A DNA stretch of 64,000 nucleotides from Alteribacillus persepolensis (GTDB taxonomy: Bacteria > Bacillota > Bacilli > Bacillales > Marinococcaceae). Made by a program: the position numbers and the translations under genes. Below the pieces are notes generated by a model. The model was not told the DNA's origin. It searched no databases and was given only the letters and a program-made list of their open reading frames with translations. Below, one piece after another: positions 34,489 through 44,110 of the stretch (the stretch's first letter is position 1; every line of letters begins with the position of its first letter). The stretch is taken from positions 1 through 64,000 of the forward strand of contig NZ_FNDK01000004.1 in assembly GCF_900099605.1 (NCBI RefSeq). Reading direction: 5' to 3'.

Positions 34489-35490
34489 ATGAGTGGAAAA
34501 CGTTGGATTGCCCTTGGGATAGCGGCTCTTTTGCTAATTGTTTCTGCAGGGTTTCAATTCGTTTCGACAATTGCATCGGCGAATATTGAAAATATGTTTG
34601 GCGGTGTGAATAACAATGGTGTAGAAGAAGAGTTAATAGACGAAGGGCAGCCGCAAGAAAAAATAGCAGTGATTGATATTGAAGGAGTCATTCAAGACAC
34701 TGGCGATACGCCGTCTTTTATGAACCAAGGGATGTATAATCACCGCCAGTTCTTAAAGATGCTGGAGAGTGCTGGTGAAAACCGGGCTGTAAAAGGAATT
34801 ATCTTACGAGTGAACACACCCGGCGGCGGTGTAGTTGAAAGTGCAGAAATACATGATAAAGTACAAGAAATACAAGAAGAACATAATAAGCCGGTATATG
34901 TGTCGATGGGAAATACGGCAGCGTCTGGCGGTTATTATGTCGCAGCCCCTGCTGACAAGATTGTCGCACACCCAGCGACCGTTACCGGTTCGATTGGTGT
35001 TATTATGCAGAGCATCAATTACTCTGATCTGGCAGAACAAATTGGAGTAGAATTCAATACGATTAAAAGCGGTCCGTTCAAAGATATTTTGTCTGGAAAT
35101 CGTGATATGACAGAAGAAGAAGAAGAGATTTTGCAGGGAATGGTAGATGACTTCTATGCAGATTTTGTTCAAGTCATTGCCGATGGCCGTGACATGCCAG
35201 AAGATAGAGTGCGCGAAATTGGCGATGGCCGTGTTTATTCAGGAAAGCAAGCACAAGACATAGACTTAGTCGATGAACTAGGGTCTCTTGAAGACACCAT
35301 TACAATGATGACCGAGGAACAAGATTTATCTAATCCGCAAGTGGTGCGTTATCATGGGGTGTTTTCGTTTAATCAATTTTTAGGGACATCGGCTCGCAGT
35401 TTGTTTGTTCAAGATGCAGAGTTACTTGGTTTAAAAGATTTATTAATGGAATCACAAGCGCCGCGTGCGATGTATTTATACACAGAGTAA
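34489..35490 (+). CDS. sppA: Signal peptide peptidase SppA
   Basis: A 333-residue membrane serine protease that degrades cleaved signal peptides; B. subtilis SppA is 335. One N-terminal span is at about 8-26 (LGIAALLLIVSAGFQFV). The Ser/Lys dyad is Ser146 in NTAASGGYYVAAPADKI and, by comparison with B. subtilis, Lys198 in KSGPFKDILSGN. RVNTPGGGVVESAEI is a family block. ATG 34489 follows AAGAGGAGG. It is tightly linked to yteJ (14 bp), as in B. subtilis, where the two are implicated in lantibiotic resistance. Confidence 0.93.
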   Translation: MSGKRWIALGIAALLLIVSAGFQFVSTIASANIENMFGGVNNNGVEEELIDEGQPQEKIAVIDIEGVIQDTGDTPSFMNQGMYNHRQFLKMLESAGENRAVKGIILRVNTPGGGVVESAEIHDKVQEIQEEHNKPVYVSMGNTAASGGYYVAAPADKIVAHPATVTGSIGVIMQSINYSDLAEQIGVEFNTIKSGPFKDILSGNRDMTEEEEEILQGMVDDFYADFVQVIADGRDMPEDRVREIGDGRVYSGKQAQDIDLVDELGSLEDTITMMTEEQDLSNPQVVRYHGVFSFNQFLGTSARSLFVQDAELLGLKDLLMESQAPRAMYLYTE

Positions 35491-35504
35491 GGAGGTGAGC
35501 GGTT

Positions 35505-36059
35505 ATGGATAAGGATCATTATAGGGAAGATAGCCAAGAATGGAAGGAACAGTATCATTCTGGACACGTTGATAAGACAGACAGTGCTCGTGCAGAACTG
35601 CTTGAGACAGAAGAAGAACAGCAGGAAGAAACGGTGAAAAGCCGGCGGTATGCAGGTTTTTGGATGAGGTTTTGGGCTTATATCATCGACTTGCTGATTG
35701 TATTCAGTTTAAATGGATTGTTATTAAGCCCGCTCATGTTCATGGACCAGCCGGTAACGATGCTCGGTTTCTTTACGTTACAAGGACTGTTAAGCACGGT
35801 TACTGCATATTTGTACTTCTTGTTCATGACAAAGTGGCTTAACCAGACGCTCGGTAAAATGATTTTCGGTTTAAAAGTGGTGCACAGATACGGTCATACG
35901 TTATCATGGTCGGATTTATTGTTTCGGGAAGTGGTCGGGCGCTTTATCCATCGCAGCCTCGTGTTTACCAACATTATCTACATTGTTGTTGGATTTACGA
36001 ACGAAAAACAAGGGATTCATGACATGTTTGCAGACACAAGAGTAGTGCATGTCGATTAA
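35505..36059 (+). CDS. yteJ: YteJ, RDD family membrane protein
   Basis: A 184-residue protein. A charged cytoplasmic N-terminus of about 45 residues is followed by an RDD domain with three membrane helices (RRYAGFWMRFWAYIIDLLIV, LGFFTLQGLLSTVTAYLYF, FTNIIYIVVGFTNEKQG). It retains the RDD-type Arg/Asp pattern RFWAYIID. In B. subtilis it is cotranscribed with sppA and reported to modulate SppA. ATG 35505 follows AAGGAGGTGAGC, a full-strength ribosome binding site. Confidence 0.9.
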   Translation: MDKDHYREDSQEWKEQYHSGHVDKTDSARAELLETEEEQQEETVKSRRYAGFWMRFWAYIIDLLIVFSLNGLLLSPLMFMDQPVTMLGFFTLQGLLSTVTAYLYFLFMTKWLNQTLGKMIFGLKVVHRYGHTLSWSDLLFREVVGRFIHRSLVFTNIIYIVVGFTNEKQGIHDMFADTRVVHVD

Positions 36060-36061
36060 TC

Positions 36062-36104
36062 AACGTGTGGCGCTGCCTGAAAAAGGCGGTGTCACACGTT
36101 TTTG
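36062..36104 (+). terminator. Terminator after sppA-yteJ
   Basis: AACGTGTGgCGCTGCCT and AGGCGGTGTCACACGTT arms followed by TTTTG. Confidence 0.85.
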
Positions 36105-36251
36105 TTTATGTTGCAAGCTTTCTTCGTTAATGTTTTACTTTTGAAGACACTTGCTGTCATTGCACTTTTTCTGTCTTATACGTTTCTTCAGGTTTGATGT
36201 CACAAAAAATGGTTAAAATGGTAATAATTTATAAAGGCGGATGGATGATGT

Positions 36252-36929
36252 ATGATATTGCTTTTACTCTTAGCAGTTTTCTTCCTATTAACTCTTTTCA
36301 TAGCGGCAACACCGGTGGAAACATATATTGAATTTGTACGAAAAGACAAAAAGCAAGATATTCGAGTGAAAATTACTGTGTGGTATTTTTTTTATAAAAC
36401 TTTTGAAATCCCTGTCATGTCCTTTGACGAAGAATCTGCTTCTATTGTATTTAAAGAAAAGTCAAAAGCATCTGTTGGAGATGCAAAAGAAAAAGATGTA
36501 AAAGAAACTCCGCAAGAAATGAAAAGTCAATTGGAAATGTTGCGGTTATGGCTCAATCATATCCAAGGGCTGCGTCCTATTGCAGCTTCATTTCTAAAAA
36601 AAATAAAAATGTATGAGTTTACGTGGAAAAGTGAAATAGGGACAGGAGACGCTGCTTGGACTGGTTTTCTAAGCGGGATGCTGTGGTCGGTGAAAGGCGG
36701 AGCACAAGCGCTGGCATTTTCGGTTTTTACAAGAAAATGCACACCAGAAATGAGTATTCATGCAAATTTTCAACAGAAAAAATTAAACACCACCTTTTCA
36801 TGTATGTTCTTTATGCGACTCGGGCATGCTATCATTGCCGGAATTCGTGTGATAAAGCATATGAATGGTAATGTATTTAAATTATGGCAGCAAACAAAAG
36901 CAGAAATTAACAGCAAGGAGGCGTCTTAA
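36252..36929 (+). CDS. ytfI: YtfI, DUF2953 protein
   Basis: A 225-residue protein with an N-terminal membrane helix (LLLLLAVFFLLTLFIAATP) and a C-terminal DUF2953 region (KSEIGTGDAAWTGFLSGMLW, TFSCMFFMRLGHAIIAGIRV). It matches B. subtilis YtfI by domain and by position before ytfJ; in that species both are forespore-expressed. Molecular function is unknown. ATG 36252 follows AAAGGCGG. The stop codon and the ytfJ ATG share one base (TAATG), so translation is coupled. Confidence 0.85.
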   Translation: MILLLLLAVFFLLTLFIAATPVETYIEFVRKDKKQDIRVKITVWYFFYKTFEIPVMSFDEESASIVFKEKSKASVGDAKEKDVKETPQEMKSQLEMLRLWLNHIQGLRPIAASFLKKIKMYEFTWKSEIGTGDAAWTGFLSGMLWSVKGGAQALAFSVFTRKCTPEMSIHANFQQKKLNTTFSCMFFMRLGHAIIAGIRVIKHMNGNVFKLWQQTKAEINSKEAS

Positions 36930-37387
36930 TGAGCGACCATCCTATTGAAGGGTTAATGCGTACAGCAATGGAAAATTTAAAAGAAATGGTGGATGTCAAC
37001 ACCATTATTGGCGACCCAGTGGAGACCCCAGATGGAACAGTGATTATGCCTGTTACCAAAGTGGGATTTGGATTTGCCGCTGGTGGGAGTGAATTTACGA
37101 AAAATGGAAACAATGATGCAGCTATGGATCATCCGTTTGGGGGCGGAAGCGGGGGCGGTGTGTCCATTACCCCAATTGCGTTTCTTATCGTTAATTCCCA
37201 AGGAGTAAAAATGGTACACATGGATGAGAATACACACCTTTATGAAAAGCTGCTTGAGTTTACTCCGCAAGTAGTAGAGAAAATTCAAGACATGCTAAAG
37301 GGTGGTAACAACCAAAATCAACAAGCACAAAACAATAATCAAAATCCGCCAAACCAACAACCGCCGAACCAAACACCACCGATTTAA
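36929..37387 (+). CDS. ytfJ: YtfJ/GerW family sporulation protein
   Basis: A 152-residue protein beginning HPIEGLMRTAMENLKEMVDV, with the GerW family blocks DPVETPDGTVIMPVTKVGFG and GGGSGGGVSITPIAFLIVNS. In B. subtilis GerW is a forespore protein needed for normal L-alanine germination. The last 35 residues are an Asn/Gln/Pro-rich tail (NQNPPNQQPPNQTPPI). It is coupled to ytfI by a one-base overlap and followed by a terminator. Confidence 0.93.
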   Translation: MSDHPIEGLMRTAMENLKEMVDVNTIIGDPVETPDGTVIMPVTKVGFGFAAGGSEFTKNGNNDAAMDHPFGGGSGGGVSITPIAFLIVNSQGVKMVHMDENTHLYEKLLEFTPQVVEKIQDMLKGGNNQNQQAQNNNQNPPNQQPPNQTPPI

Positions 37388-37401
37388 GTGCACCACGTGA
37401 A

Positions 37402-37435
37402 AGCCCGAGCAGAAAAAATGTTCTGCCGGGTTTTA
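37402..37435 (+). terminator. Terminator after ytfIJ
   Basis: AGCCCGAGCAGAA and TTCTGCCGGGTTTT arms with a short AAAATG loop. Confidence 0.75.
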
Positions 37436-37547
37436 TTGTGGGAAAAAACGGGTACGATTCTTTTAGGGTTATTATTTGTAAAAGTAAGAAGAAACGTTTA
37501 CGATGGAGAGGAATACATATTTTTTCCATTTGAAGGAGGAAAGAATG

Positions 37548-38048
37548 ATGGCAAAAATTACGTTTAAAGAAAATCCCGTCACACTTTTAGGACAAGAGGT
37601 AAAACCAGGTGATAAAGCACCTGACTTTACGGTGCTGGCAAATGATTTGTCTGAAGTATCATTATCGGATACAAGCGGAAAAGTTCGTTTAATTAGTGTT
37701 GTGCCATCTATTGACACAGGCGTTTGTGATCAGCAAACACGCCGTTTTAACGAAGAAGCAGCAAGTCTGGATGGTGTGGAAGTATTAACAATTAGTGTAG
37801 ACCTTCCATTTGCTCAAAAGAGATGGTGCGCGGCAGCAGGCATTGAGAACCTCCAAGTTCTCTCCGACCACCGTGACCTTTCTTTTGGTAAAAACTATGG
37901 TGTGGCGATTGAAGAACTTCGCTTGCTGGCACGTTCAATTTTTGTTATTAACAGTGAAGGTGAAGTGACGTATACAGAGTACGTATCAGAGGCTACTAAT
38001 CATCCTGATTATGAAGCAGCGATTAACGCAGCCAAAGAAGCCAAATAA
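37548..38048 (+). CDS. tpx: Thiol peroxidase Tpx
   Basis: A 166-residue atypical 2-Cys peroxiredoxin, equal in length to B. subtilis Tpx. The peroxidatic Cys60 lies in [15 protein letters not shown] and the resolving Cys94 in QKRWCAAAG. It reduces hydrogen and alkyl peroxides with thioredoxin in the cytoplasm. I chose the second of two ATGs (37548), which gives [20 protein letters not shown]; 37545 is equally served by AAGGAGGAAAG. Its promoter is not clear. Monocistronic. Confidence 0.95.
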   Translation: MAKITFKENPVTLLGQEVKPGDKAPDFTVLANDLSEVSLSDTSGKVRLISVVPSIDTGVCDQQTRRFNEEAASLDGVEVLTISVDLPFAQKRWCAAAGIENLQVLSDHRDLSFGKNYGVAIEELRLLARSIFVINSEGEVTYTEYVSEATNHPDYEAAINAAKEAK

Positions 38049-38075
38049 AACGGTATAACAAAAAAGCGAATGTGC

Positions 38076-38107
38076 ACCCTGTTCCTTTTTAGGAATGGGG
38101 TTTTTAT
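38076..38107 (+). terminator. Terminator after tpx
   Basis: ACCCTGTTCC and GGAATGGGGT arms around TTTTTA, followed by TTTTATT. Confidence 0.65.
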
Positions 38108-38212
38108 TGTCGTTAGATTAGTGGTTTGCTATACTTTCGAAGGGAAACCCTAGGACTGCAAGAAAGAATCAATATGATATAGATGTATCATTGCATAGAA
38201 AGGACGATATGG

Positions 38213-39211
38213 ATGGAACCGGTAACGGAAGTGGAAAAGCTGTATGAGTTAATTGATGACATGGCTGTTACGATTCAAACGCATACAGACAAAACATATT
38301 TAGATGCTTTAGCGGAAGCTGGCGAGAATATCTTTCAGTATTCCATTATTCAAACACTGCCTGAAAAGGAAAAAGAGCGGCTTCAGTCTAAGCTGGAAAA
38401 TGAACTTCCAGGTGAGATGAAAAAAGAAGGAATTCGTAAAGCCTTCCAGCTTGCTGTTATCAAAGGCATGAAAGAAGCAGTTCAGCCCCATCACGCGATG
38501 ACGCCTGATGCGGTAGCTATGTTTATGGGATATCTCGTCAACAAACTGACCGCAAGCCGTGAATCGTTAGCGCTGCTAGATCCAGCGGCGGGAACAGCCA
38601 ATTTATTAAGTGCTGTATTGAACCAGTCATCCCAAGAGGCAGTGGCGTATGGAGCAGAAGTAGATGAAACATTGTTGAATATTGCATACGTACTTTCTAA
38701 TTTGCAAGAGCATGATGTAGAATTGTTTCATCAAGACAGCATTGAGCAGCTTGCTTCACCGCCAGTTGATGCGGTGGTCTCTGACCTCCCTGTCGGTTAC
38801 TATCCAAAAGACGATGTAGCACAGTCTTTTGAGCTTCAAGCCAAGTCAGGACACTCTTATGTTCATCATTTATTAATCGAAAAAAGTATGAATCATTTAA
38901 AAGAAGGTGGATTTCTTGTACTGCTGATTCCAAACTTCATGTTTGAAAGTGAAGAAGCCCCTCGCCTGCATGAATATATCAAAGAAGAAGCTGTTATTCT
39001 CGGTCTCTTACAACTTCCTTCAACGATGTTCACATCAGAGCAATTTGGAAAAAGTATTTGGCTTCTCCAAAAGAAAGGGCCGGGGGTTGTACAGCCTGGT
39101 CAAGCTCTGCTGGCAGAGCTGCCGTCGTTTTCAAAGCAAGACGCATTGCTTGATATGATGAAACAAATGGATAAATGGTTTCAGGAACAAGGATTTGATT
39201 CTTCCCTTTAA
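38213..39211 (+). CDS. ytxK: YtxK, class I SAM-dependent (N6-adenine type) methyltransferase family
   Basis: A 332-residue Rossmann methyltransferase with an N-terminal helical domain. SAM motif I is LLDPAAGTANLLSAVL at about 120-135. The catalytic motif IV, normally NPPY/NPPF, is VSDLPVGYYPKDD at about 194-206. HHLLIEKSMNHLKEGGFLVL follows. It is like type I restriction HsdM but without partner genes, and sits before ackA as in B. subtilis, so it is a housekeeping paralogue, not a restriction system. Its substrate is unknown. ATG 38213 follows AGAAAGGA. In-frame ATG 38183 lacks a ribosome binding site. Confidence 0.88.
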   Translation: MEPVTEVEKLYELIDDMAVTIQTHTDKTYLDALAEAGENIFQYSIIQTLPEKEKERLQSKLENELPGEMKKEGIRKAFQLAVIKGMKEAVQPHHAMTPDAVAMFMGYLVNKLTASRESLALLDPAAGTANLLSAVLNQSSQEAVAYGAEVDETLLNIAYVLSNLQEHDVELFHQDSIEQLASPPVDAVVSDLPVGYYPKDDVAQSFELQAKSGHSYVHHLLIEKSMNHLKEGGFLVLLIPNFMFESEEAPRLHEYIKEEAVILGLLQLPSTMFTSEQFGKSIWLLQKKGPGVVQPGQALLAELPSFSKQDALLDMMKQMDKWFQEQGFDSSL

Positions 39212-39242
39212 TGCGCTCCGCACTTTGGGAAAGATGAGACTG

Positions 39243-39278
39243 CCCGTTTCACACCGGCTGTGTGAAACGGGGTTTTTT
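39243..39278 (+). terminator. Terminator after ytxK
   Basis: CCCGTTTCACACCGG and TGTGTGAAACGGG arms followed by TTTTTTG. Confidence 0.88.
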
Positions 39279-39508
39279 GTACTGGCAGGAAAGAATAACA
39301 TTTTAGAAGAATCTTTGAGACCAGTCATGTTTTCTTGACACACATTTTTCAAACTCGCAAACGCCTACATATCAGAATTTAATGAATGTAAAGAATTCCC
39401 CTCTATATCAAGGGTTTGCTTGCATTTTGAAAGGAAGCAGTGTTTAAATAGAAAGGTGATTGGAATGATAATAAACATCGTTAATATATAGAAAAGGGGC
39501 ATACATTC
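39279..39508 (+). promoter_or_regulatory. ackA upstream region
   Basis: 230 bp without a gene. A possible promoter is TTGCAT (39420-39425), 18 bp, TTAAAT (39444-39449). A poor cre match (CGCAAACGCCTACA, 39356-39369, three mismatches) lies about 90 bp above the predicted start. In B. subtilis CcpA activates ackA from a cre near -57, which I could not find here. Confidence 0.35.
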
Positions 39509-40696
39509 ATGGCGAAAATTATGGCAATTAATGCAGGCAGCTCTTCATTAAAGTTTCAATTACTGCAAATGCCAGAAGAAATAGTTATAACGAAAGGTGT
39601 CGTAGAAAGAATCGGTCTGGACGACCCGAAAATTACGATAGAAACAGATGGGGAAGAAATAACGGATACCCCATCGATACCTGACCATTCACAAGCGGTA
39701 AAAATGCTGCTTGATGCATTAACAACATATCGTATTATTGAATCGTTAAATGAGATTAAAGGCATTGGACACCGCGTTGTTCATGGCGGGGAAAAATTTT
39801 CGGATTCGGTGTTGATTGATGATGATGTGCTAGAAGGGATTGAAGCAGTCAGTGAATTAGCACCACTTCATAACCCAGCAAATATTGTCGGTATTAAAGC
39901 GTTTAAAGAAATTTTGCCAAATGTTCCAGCGGTGGCTGTGTTTGATACAGCATTTCATCAATCAATGCCAAAAGAGAAATATTTATACAGTATCCCATAT
40001 GAGTATTATAAGGAGTACGGCGTGCGTAAGTATGGTTTTCATGGCACATCTCATAAGTATGTCAGCCAGCGTGCAGCAGAGCTGATGGGCGAGGAGCCGG
40101 AAAACGTAAAAATTGTCTCTTGCCATATCGGAAATGGGGTGAGCATTACGGCAGTTGATGGCGGACGCTCGGTGGATACATCGATGGGCTTTACACCTCT
40201 TGCAGGTGTGGCGATGGGAACACGATCTGGAAATATTGACCCTGCCTTGATTCCATTTTTGATGGAAAAAACAGGGAAAACAGCAGAAGAAGTGATTTCT
40301 GTCCTTAACAAACAAAGTGGTATTCTCGGATTAAGTAATTTCTCAAGCGATTTGCGCGATATTGAAGAACAAGCCGAACAAGGCAATGAAAACGCACAAA
40401 CCGCATTGGATGTTTACACAGGCAGGATTCATAAATATATTGGCACGTATGCAGCGAGCATGAATGGTTTGGATGCTGTTGTATTTACAGCGGGTGTTGG
40501 CGAGAATAGTAAAGAAATCAGGGAAAAAATTTGTCGCGGCCTGGAGTTCTTTGGGATTGAAGTAGATGTAGATAAAAATGATATTCGCGGCAAAGAAGCA
40601 TTCATTAATAAGGACGGTGCACGGGTGAAAGTGCTCGTTATTCCGACTAACGAAGAAGTGATGATTGCTCGCGATACAATGAGATTAGGTTTGTAA
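39509..40696 (+). CDS. ackA: Acetate kinase
   Basis: A 395-residue ASKHA-fold kinase interconverting acetyl phosphate and acetate with ATP, the overflow route for carbon; B. subtilis AckA is also 395. Signature blocks are [56 protein letters not shown] and [20 protein letters not shown] 39509 follows AAAAGGGGC. With AcsA (17.9 kb) it forms opposing acetate excretion and uptake arms in the same window. It has its own terminator. Confidence 0.97.
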   Translation: MAKIMAINAGSSSLKFQLLQMPEEIVITKGVVERIGLDDPKITIETDGEEITDTPSIPDHSQAVKMLLDALTTYRIIESLNEIKGIGHRVVHGGEKFSDSVLIDDDVLEGIEAVSELAPLHNPANIVGIKAFKEILPNVPAVAVFDTAFHQSMPKEKYLYSIPYEYYKEYGVRKYGFHGTSHKYVSQRAAELMGEEPENVKIVSCHIGNGVSITAVDGGRSVDTSMGFTPLAGVAMGTRSGNIDPALIPFLMEKTGKTAEEVISVLNKQSGILGLSNFSSDLRDIEEQAEQGNENAQTALDVYTGRIHKYIGTYAASMNGLDAVVFTAGVGENSKEIREKICRGLEFFGIEVDVDKNDIRGKEAFINKDGARVKVLVIPTNEEVMIARDTMRLGL

Positions 40697-40708
40697 AGGT
40701 ATAAAAGA

Positions 40709-40755
40709 GGCTCTTTGCTTTTATCGTGATGGTAAGAAAGCAAAGAGCTTTTTTG
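40709..40755 (+). terminator. Terminator after ackA
   Basis: GCTCTTTGCTTTTATC and AAGAAAGCAAAGAGC arms followed by TTTTTTGG. Confidence 0.88.
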
Positions 40756-40833
40756 GTTCTGCGGACAGGAAATGAACAACTCTTCACGAATACATAGTAA
40801 CAACAAAATTATAAAGACAAATGGAGGAGTGAA

Positions 40834-43314
40834 ATGCGTAAGGATTTAATGGTATCAGCTGATAACCTTGCAGAACGATGTGACCCGAATTTATTTGGTT
40901 TTGAAACGACAGATGAAGTGAAGCACGATAACCGTGGTATTATCGGACAGCATCGTGCGGTAAAAGCAATGGATTTTGGATTAAATGTTCAAAACGACAG
41001 GCATCATTTGTTTTTAACCGGACCAAGCGGCACCGGGAAAACGACATATGCTAAGCGCAAAACAAAGGAAATAGCAAAAAAACAAAGCACACCGCAAGAT
41101 TGGGTGTATACATATAATTTTCAACAGCCCGATCGTCCAAAGGCAATGCCTTTACCGCCAGGATTAGGTGTTCAGTTTGCGCAAGACATGGAAGAGTTGA
41201 TGCAAGACATAGAGGATGAAATTGAAAGAGTACTTAATGGGAAGCCTTTTGAACGGCGCAAAATGGAAATGGCACAACAGCATGAAGACGAAATGAAAGC
41301 AAAATGGGAAGCTTTAGAACAAAAAGCGAAAGAACAGGAGTTTACTATTGAACGTACCCAGCAAGGCGTAGTGGCTATTCCGCTTAATGAAGATGGAGAA
41401 GCCCATAGTGATGAGTCTTTTGATCAGCTTCCTGAAGACAGGCGCGAAGAAGTTATGAAAAAGAGCAAAGAATTAACACAAAATGTTAATGAAGTGCTGC
41501 GTTTGCAACAAACAGCAAAAAGAAAGCTGCGCAAAAGGTTAAGAAAAGCAGAAGAACAACTGGTGCATCAATCCATACACGGTTTTATTTCAGGGATGAA
41601 AGACGACTATCAAGAATTTTCTTGTATACAGGAATTTTTAAATGAGTTAGAGCACGATGTGATTAAACATTGGAAGCAGCTGCTTCCGAAAAAAGAAAGC
41701 GACGAAGATCAGTCGAAAACATTTGCTGGCACGATAGATATGAAGCAGCGCTATAAAGTGAATGCTTTTGTTGACCACAGCAGTACAAAGGGAGCCCCCG
41801 TTATCTATGAGATACATCCATCGTATGCAAATTTATTTGGCAAAGTTGACTATAAAAGCACGTTTGGATCATTTGTGACAGATAATTACATGATGACAGC
41901 AGGAAGTTTGCATACAACAAACGGCGGCTACTTAATTTTGAATGCAGCAGATGTCCTGGCCCATCCCTATTCTTGGAAAGCACTGAAACAAGTGTTGAAG
42001 ACAGGCGAACTGCGCATGGAGAACTCGTATGAGGATAACGAAGTTTTTACGAAAAGCGTGGTCAAACCAGAAGCTATTCCGCTTCGTTTAAAAGTGATTA
42101 TGATTGGTACGCCATCTCTATATCAGCTCTTATATCGAACAGATGAAGATTTTCGGAAGCTGTTTAAAGTAAAAGTTGATTTTGACACAGACATGGAGCG
42201 GAATAAAGAGCACAAGCTTGATTATGCAGCATTTGTCGCCTCCTTTTGCAACAAAGAATGTTTGCGCCATTTAACAAAAGAAGCCTTAGCTAAAGTGATT
42301 GATTACAGTACGAGGCTGGCAAATAACCGGAAGAAGTTGTCTACCCGCTTCGATGAAATAACAGAGATTTTAATAGAAGCTAATTATTGGGCAGAAAAAG
42401 AAGAAGAAGCGTATATTCATGATCATCACGTAAGTGAAGCGTTAAGAGAGCGGTTTTTTCGTTCAAATCGCAGTGAACAGCGTCTGTATGAAGCTATTGA
42501 TGATGGAACTATTATGATTTCTACGAGCGGACAAGCGGTTGGACAGTTAAATGCACTGGTCGTTTCCCGAACAGGTGAATATGCGTTTGGCCATCCAACC
42601 CGAGTGACTGCACGAACGTATGTAGGACGGAAAGGCATTGTCAATATTGACCGTGAATCGTTGTTAACAGGTTCGATACATACGAAAGGGCTTCACATTT
42701 TATCTGGATATTTACAAGCAGAATTTGCTCAAAATTACCCGCTTCCGCTGGCTGCCAGTATTACATTTGAACAATCGTACAATATGGTAGATGGCGACAG
42801 TGCATCGAGCACAGAACTTTATGCGTTATTGTCTTCGCTGGGAAAAATACCGCTGCGCCAGGATATAGCGGTAACTGGTTCTGTTAATCAGTTTGGTGAA
42901 ATACAATCTATTGGCGGAGTAAATGAAAAAATTGAAGGGTTTTTTTATGTTTGCCGGAAAAAAGGATTAACCGGCACACAAGGTGTGATTATCCCAAAAC
43001 AAAATGTCAAGCATTTGATGCTTAGAAATGAAGTGATTGAAGCAGTAGAGGCTGGTCTTTTCCACATTTGGGCCGTTTCAACGATTAAAGATGGGATAGA
43101 AATTTTAACCGGTCTTCCGGCAGGAACAAAAGATGAGCAAGGAAATTACTCGAAGGAAAGCGTATATGCAATCGTACAGGCGAGGATTTTAAATATGCTG
43201 TACACACTCTCTCAACAGAAAGGCTTTGACTATCAGGCAGTTGAAGAAGAGAAGGGAGTAATGCAAACAGATGGTGACTTTGCCCCGTGGTTCCATGGCA
43301 GAACGGAGGTATAA
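40834..43314 (+). CDS. Lon-like ATP-dependent serine protease (AAA_32 / S16 family)
   Basis: An 826-residue protease of the AAA_32-plus-Lon group, distinct from LonA and LonB. The AAA module comes first, with Walker A GPSGTGKT at 63-70 and YTYNFQQPDRPKAMPLPPGL typical of the group. A long helical insert lies at about 120-300 (many Glu, Lys and Gln). The sensor part is around 350-560, and the S16 domain covers about 570-780 with Ser656 in GDSASSTELYALL and Lys699 in NEKIEGFF, 43 residues apart as in E. coli Lon. ATG 40834 follows AATGGAGGAG. The end overlaps the EcsC-family gene. I do not recall it at this locus in B. subtilis. Its substrates are unknown. Confidence 0.9.
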   Translation: MRKDLMVSADNLAERCDPNLFGFETTDEVKHDNRGIIGQHRAVKAMDFGLNVQNDRHHLFLTGPSGTGKTTYAKRKTKEIAKKQSTPQDWVYTYNFQQPDRPKAMPLPPGLGVQFAQDMEELMQDIEDEIERVLNGKPFERRKMEMAQQHEDEMKAKWEALEQKAKEQEFTIERTQQGVVAIPLNEDGEAHSDESFDQLPEDRREEVMKKSKELTQNVNEVLRLQQTAKRKLRKRLRKAEEQLVHQSIHGFISGMKDDYQEFSCIQEFLNELEHDVIKHWKQLLPKKESDEDQSKTFAGTIDMKQRYKVNAFVDHSSTKGAPVIYEIHPSYANLFGKVDYKSTFGSFVTDNYMMTAGSLHTTNGGYLILNAADVLAHPYSWKALKQVLKTGELRMENSYEDNEVFTKSVVKPEAIPLRLKVIMIGTPSLYQLLYRTDEDFRKLFKVKVDFDTDMERNKEHKLDYAAFVASFCNKECLRHLTKEALAKVIDYSTRLANNRKKLSTRFDEITEILIEANYWAEKEEEAYIHDHHVSEALRERFFRSNRSEQRLYEAIDDGTIMISTSGQAVGQLNALVVSRTGEYAFGHPTRVTARTYVGRKGIVNIDRESLLTGSIHTKGLHILSGYLQAEFAQNYPLPLAASITFEQSYNMVDGDSASSTELYALLSSLGKIPLRQDIAVTGSVNQFGEIQSIGGVNEKIEGFFYVCRKKGLTGTQGVIIPKQNVKHLMLRNEVIEAVEAGLFHIWAVSTIKDGIEILTGLPAGTKDEQGNYSKESVYAIVQARILNMLYTLSQQKGFDYQAVEEEKGVMQTDGDFAPWFHGRTEV

Positions 43315-44110
43315 CGAAATTAACGCGTGGGAAAAGGAACATTTTCATGAAAGGAACACGTATCAGCGGTTTGTGGATGACCAAATAGAAAAAGGTTTGG
43401 CACGCTTGCCCAAAAAACAGGCTGCATATATGCTGAGCATGACCGACCGGTTGTTTTTTTATACACAGTCATTCATTTTGCATTCCCAGTTCCATGAAGA
43501 AGCCAAAGAGAGATTAATCAAAGAAGCTCGGCTGTTTAATGAGAACATAAACGATATAAAAGAATTGAAAATGTTGTCATTTGACCAGCTTCATTTTATT
43601 CATCATCAGTTCATGGCAAGACAGCGCTTGCTGGCATTAGGACAGGGAGGATTGGCAGGAGCAGGCAGCTGGCTCTTCGCATTAAGCGACGTGCTCGCTC
43701 TGTTTCTGTTAAACCTTCGCACTGTCCAGCTCAGTGCACTTTGTTATGGTTATGATGTTCTGCATCCGGCGGAAATGATGCTTGCGCTGCGAGTATTTCA
43801 CGGGGCATCCTTGCCAAAACATATGCAAAAGCAGGCATGGAACAATGCAGAAAAAGAAATAGGTGCTCTTTCCAATGAATACCCTTGGTTTTATGAAGGA
43901 GAAGAAAGAATTACGGATATTCATTGGTTCCATGAGCCAATTCGTCAGGCCGGGAAGTTGTTTCTCTTGAGGGTGCTGCGTAAAAAAATGCTGCAAGGTG
44001 TGCCGGTGTTGAGTATGGCCGCAGGCGCAGCTTGCAACTATTCAACGACGAAACAAACAGCCGCGTGGGCAGGTGCTTTCTACGAAAAACGTTTTTTACA
44101 GCAGTATTGA
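43295..44110 (+). CDS. EcsC family protein
   Basis: A 271-residue EcsC-family protein (B. subtilis EcsC is linked to the EcsAB transporter). The start MAERRYNEINAWEKEHFHER fits the family pattern of a Tyr/Glu-rich N-terminus and a conserved Trp. The centre has a Gly-rich, hydrophobic stretch (LGQGGLAGAGSWLFALSDVL, then LALFLLNLRTVQLSALCYGY) and the protein ends with an amphipathic region. I chose ATG 43295, which overlaps the upstream protease gene by 20 bp; no ribosome binding site is visible there, so coupling is likely. ATG 43271 is an alternative with GGGAG 12 bases upstream. No ecsA or ecsB is nearby. Confidence 0.8.
   Translation: MAERRYNEINAWEKEHFHERNTYQRFVDDQIEKGLARLPKKQAAYMLSMTDRLFFYTQSFILHSQFHEEAKERLIKEARLFNENINDIKELKMLSFDQLHFIHHQFMARQRLLALGQGGLAGAGSWLFALSDVLALFLLNLRTVQLSALCYGYDVLHPAEMMLALRVFHGASLPKHMQKQAWNNAEKEIGALSNEYPWFYEGEERITDIHWFHEPIRQAGKLFLLRVLRKKMLQGVPVLSMAAGAACNYSTTKQTAAWAGAFYEKRFLQQY

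Noticed and set aside
38213-39211. YtxK as the methylase of a restriction-modification system
   Set aside because: No restriction or specificity gene is nearby, and the gene keeps its housekeeping position before ackA; motif IV is DLPVGYY, not a standard NPPY.
39356-39369. Possible cre site upstream of ackA (CGCAAACGCCTACA)
   Set aside because: Three mismatches to the consensus and a position near -90 instead of near -57, where CcpA activates ackA in B. subtilis.
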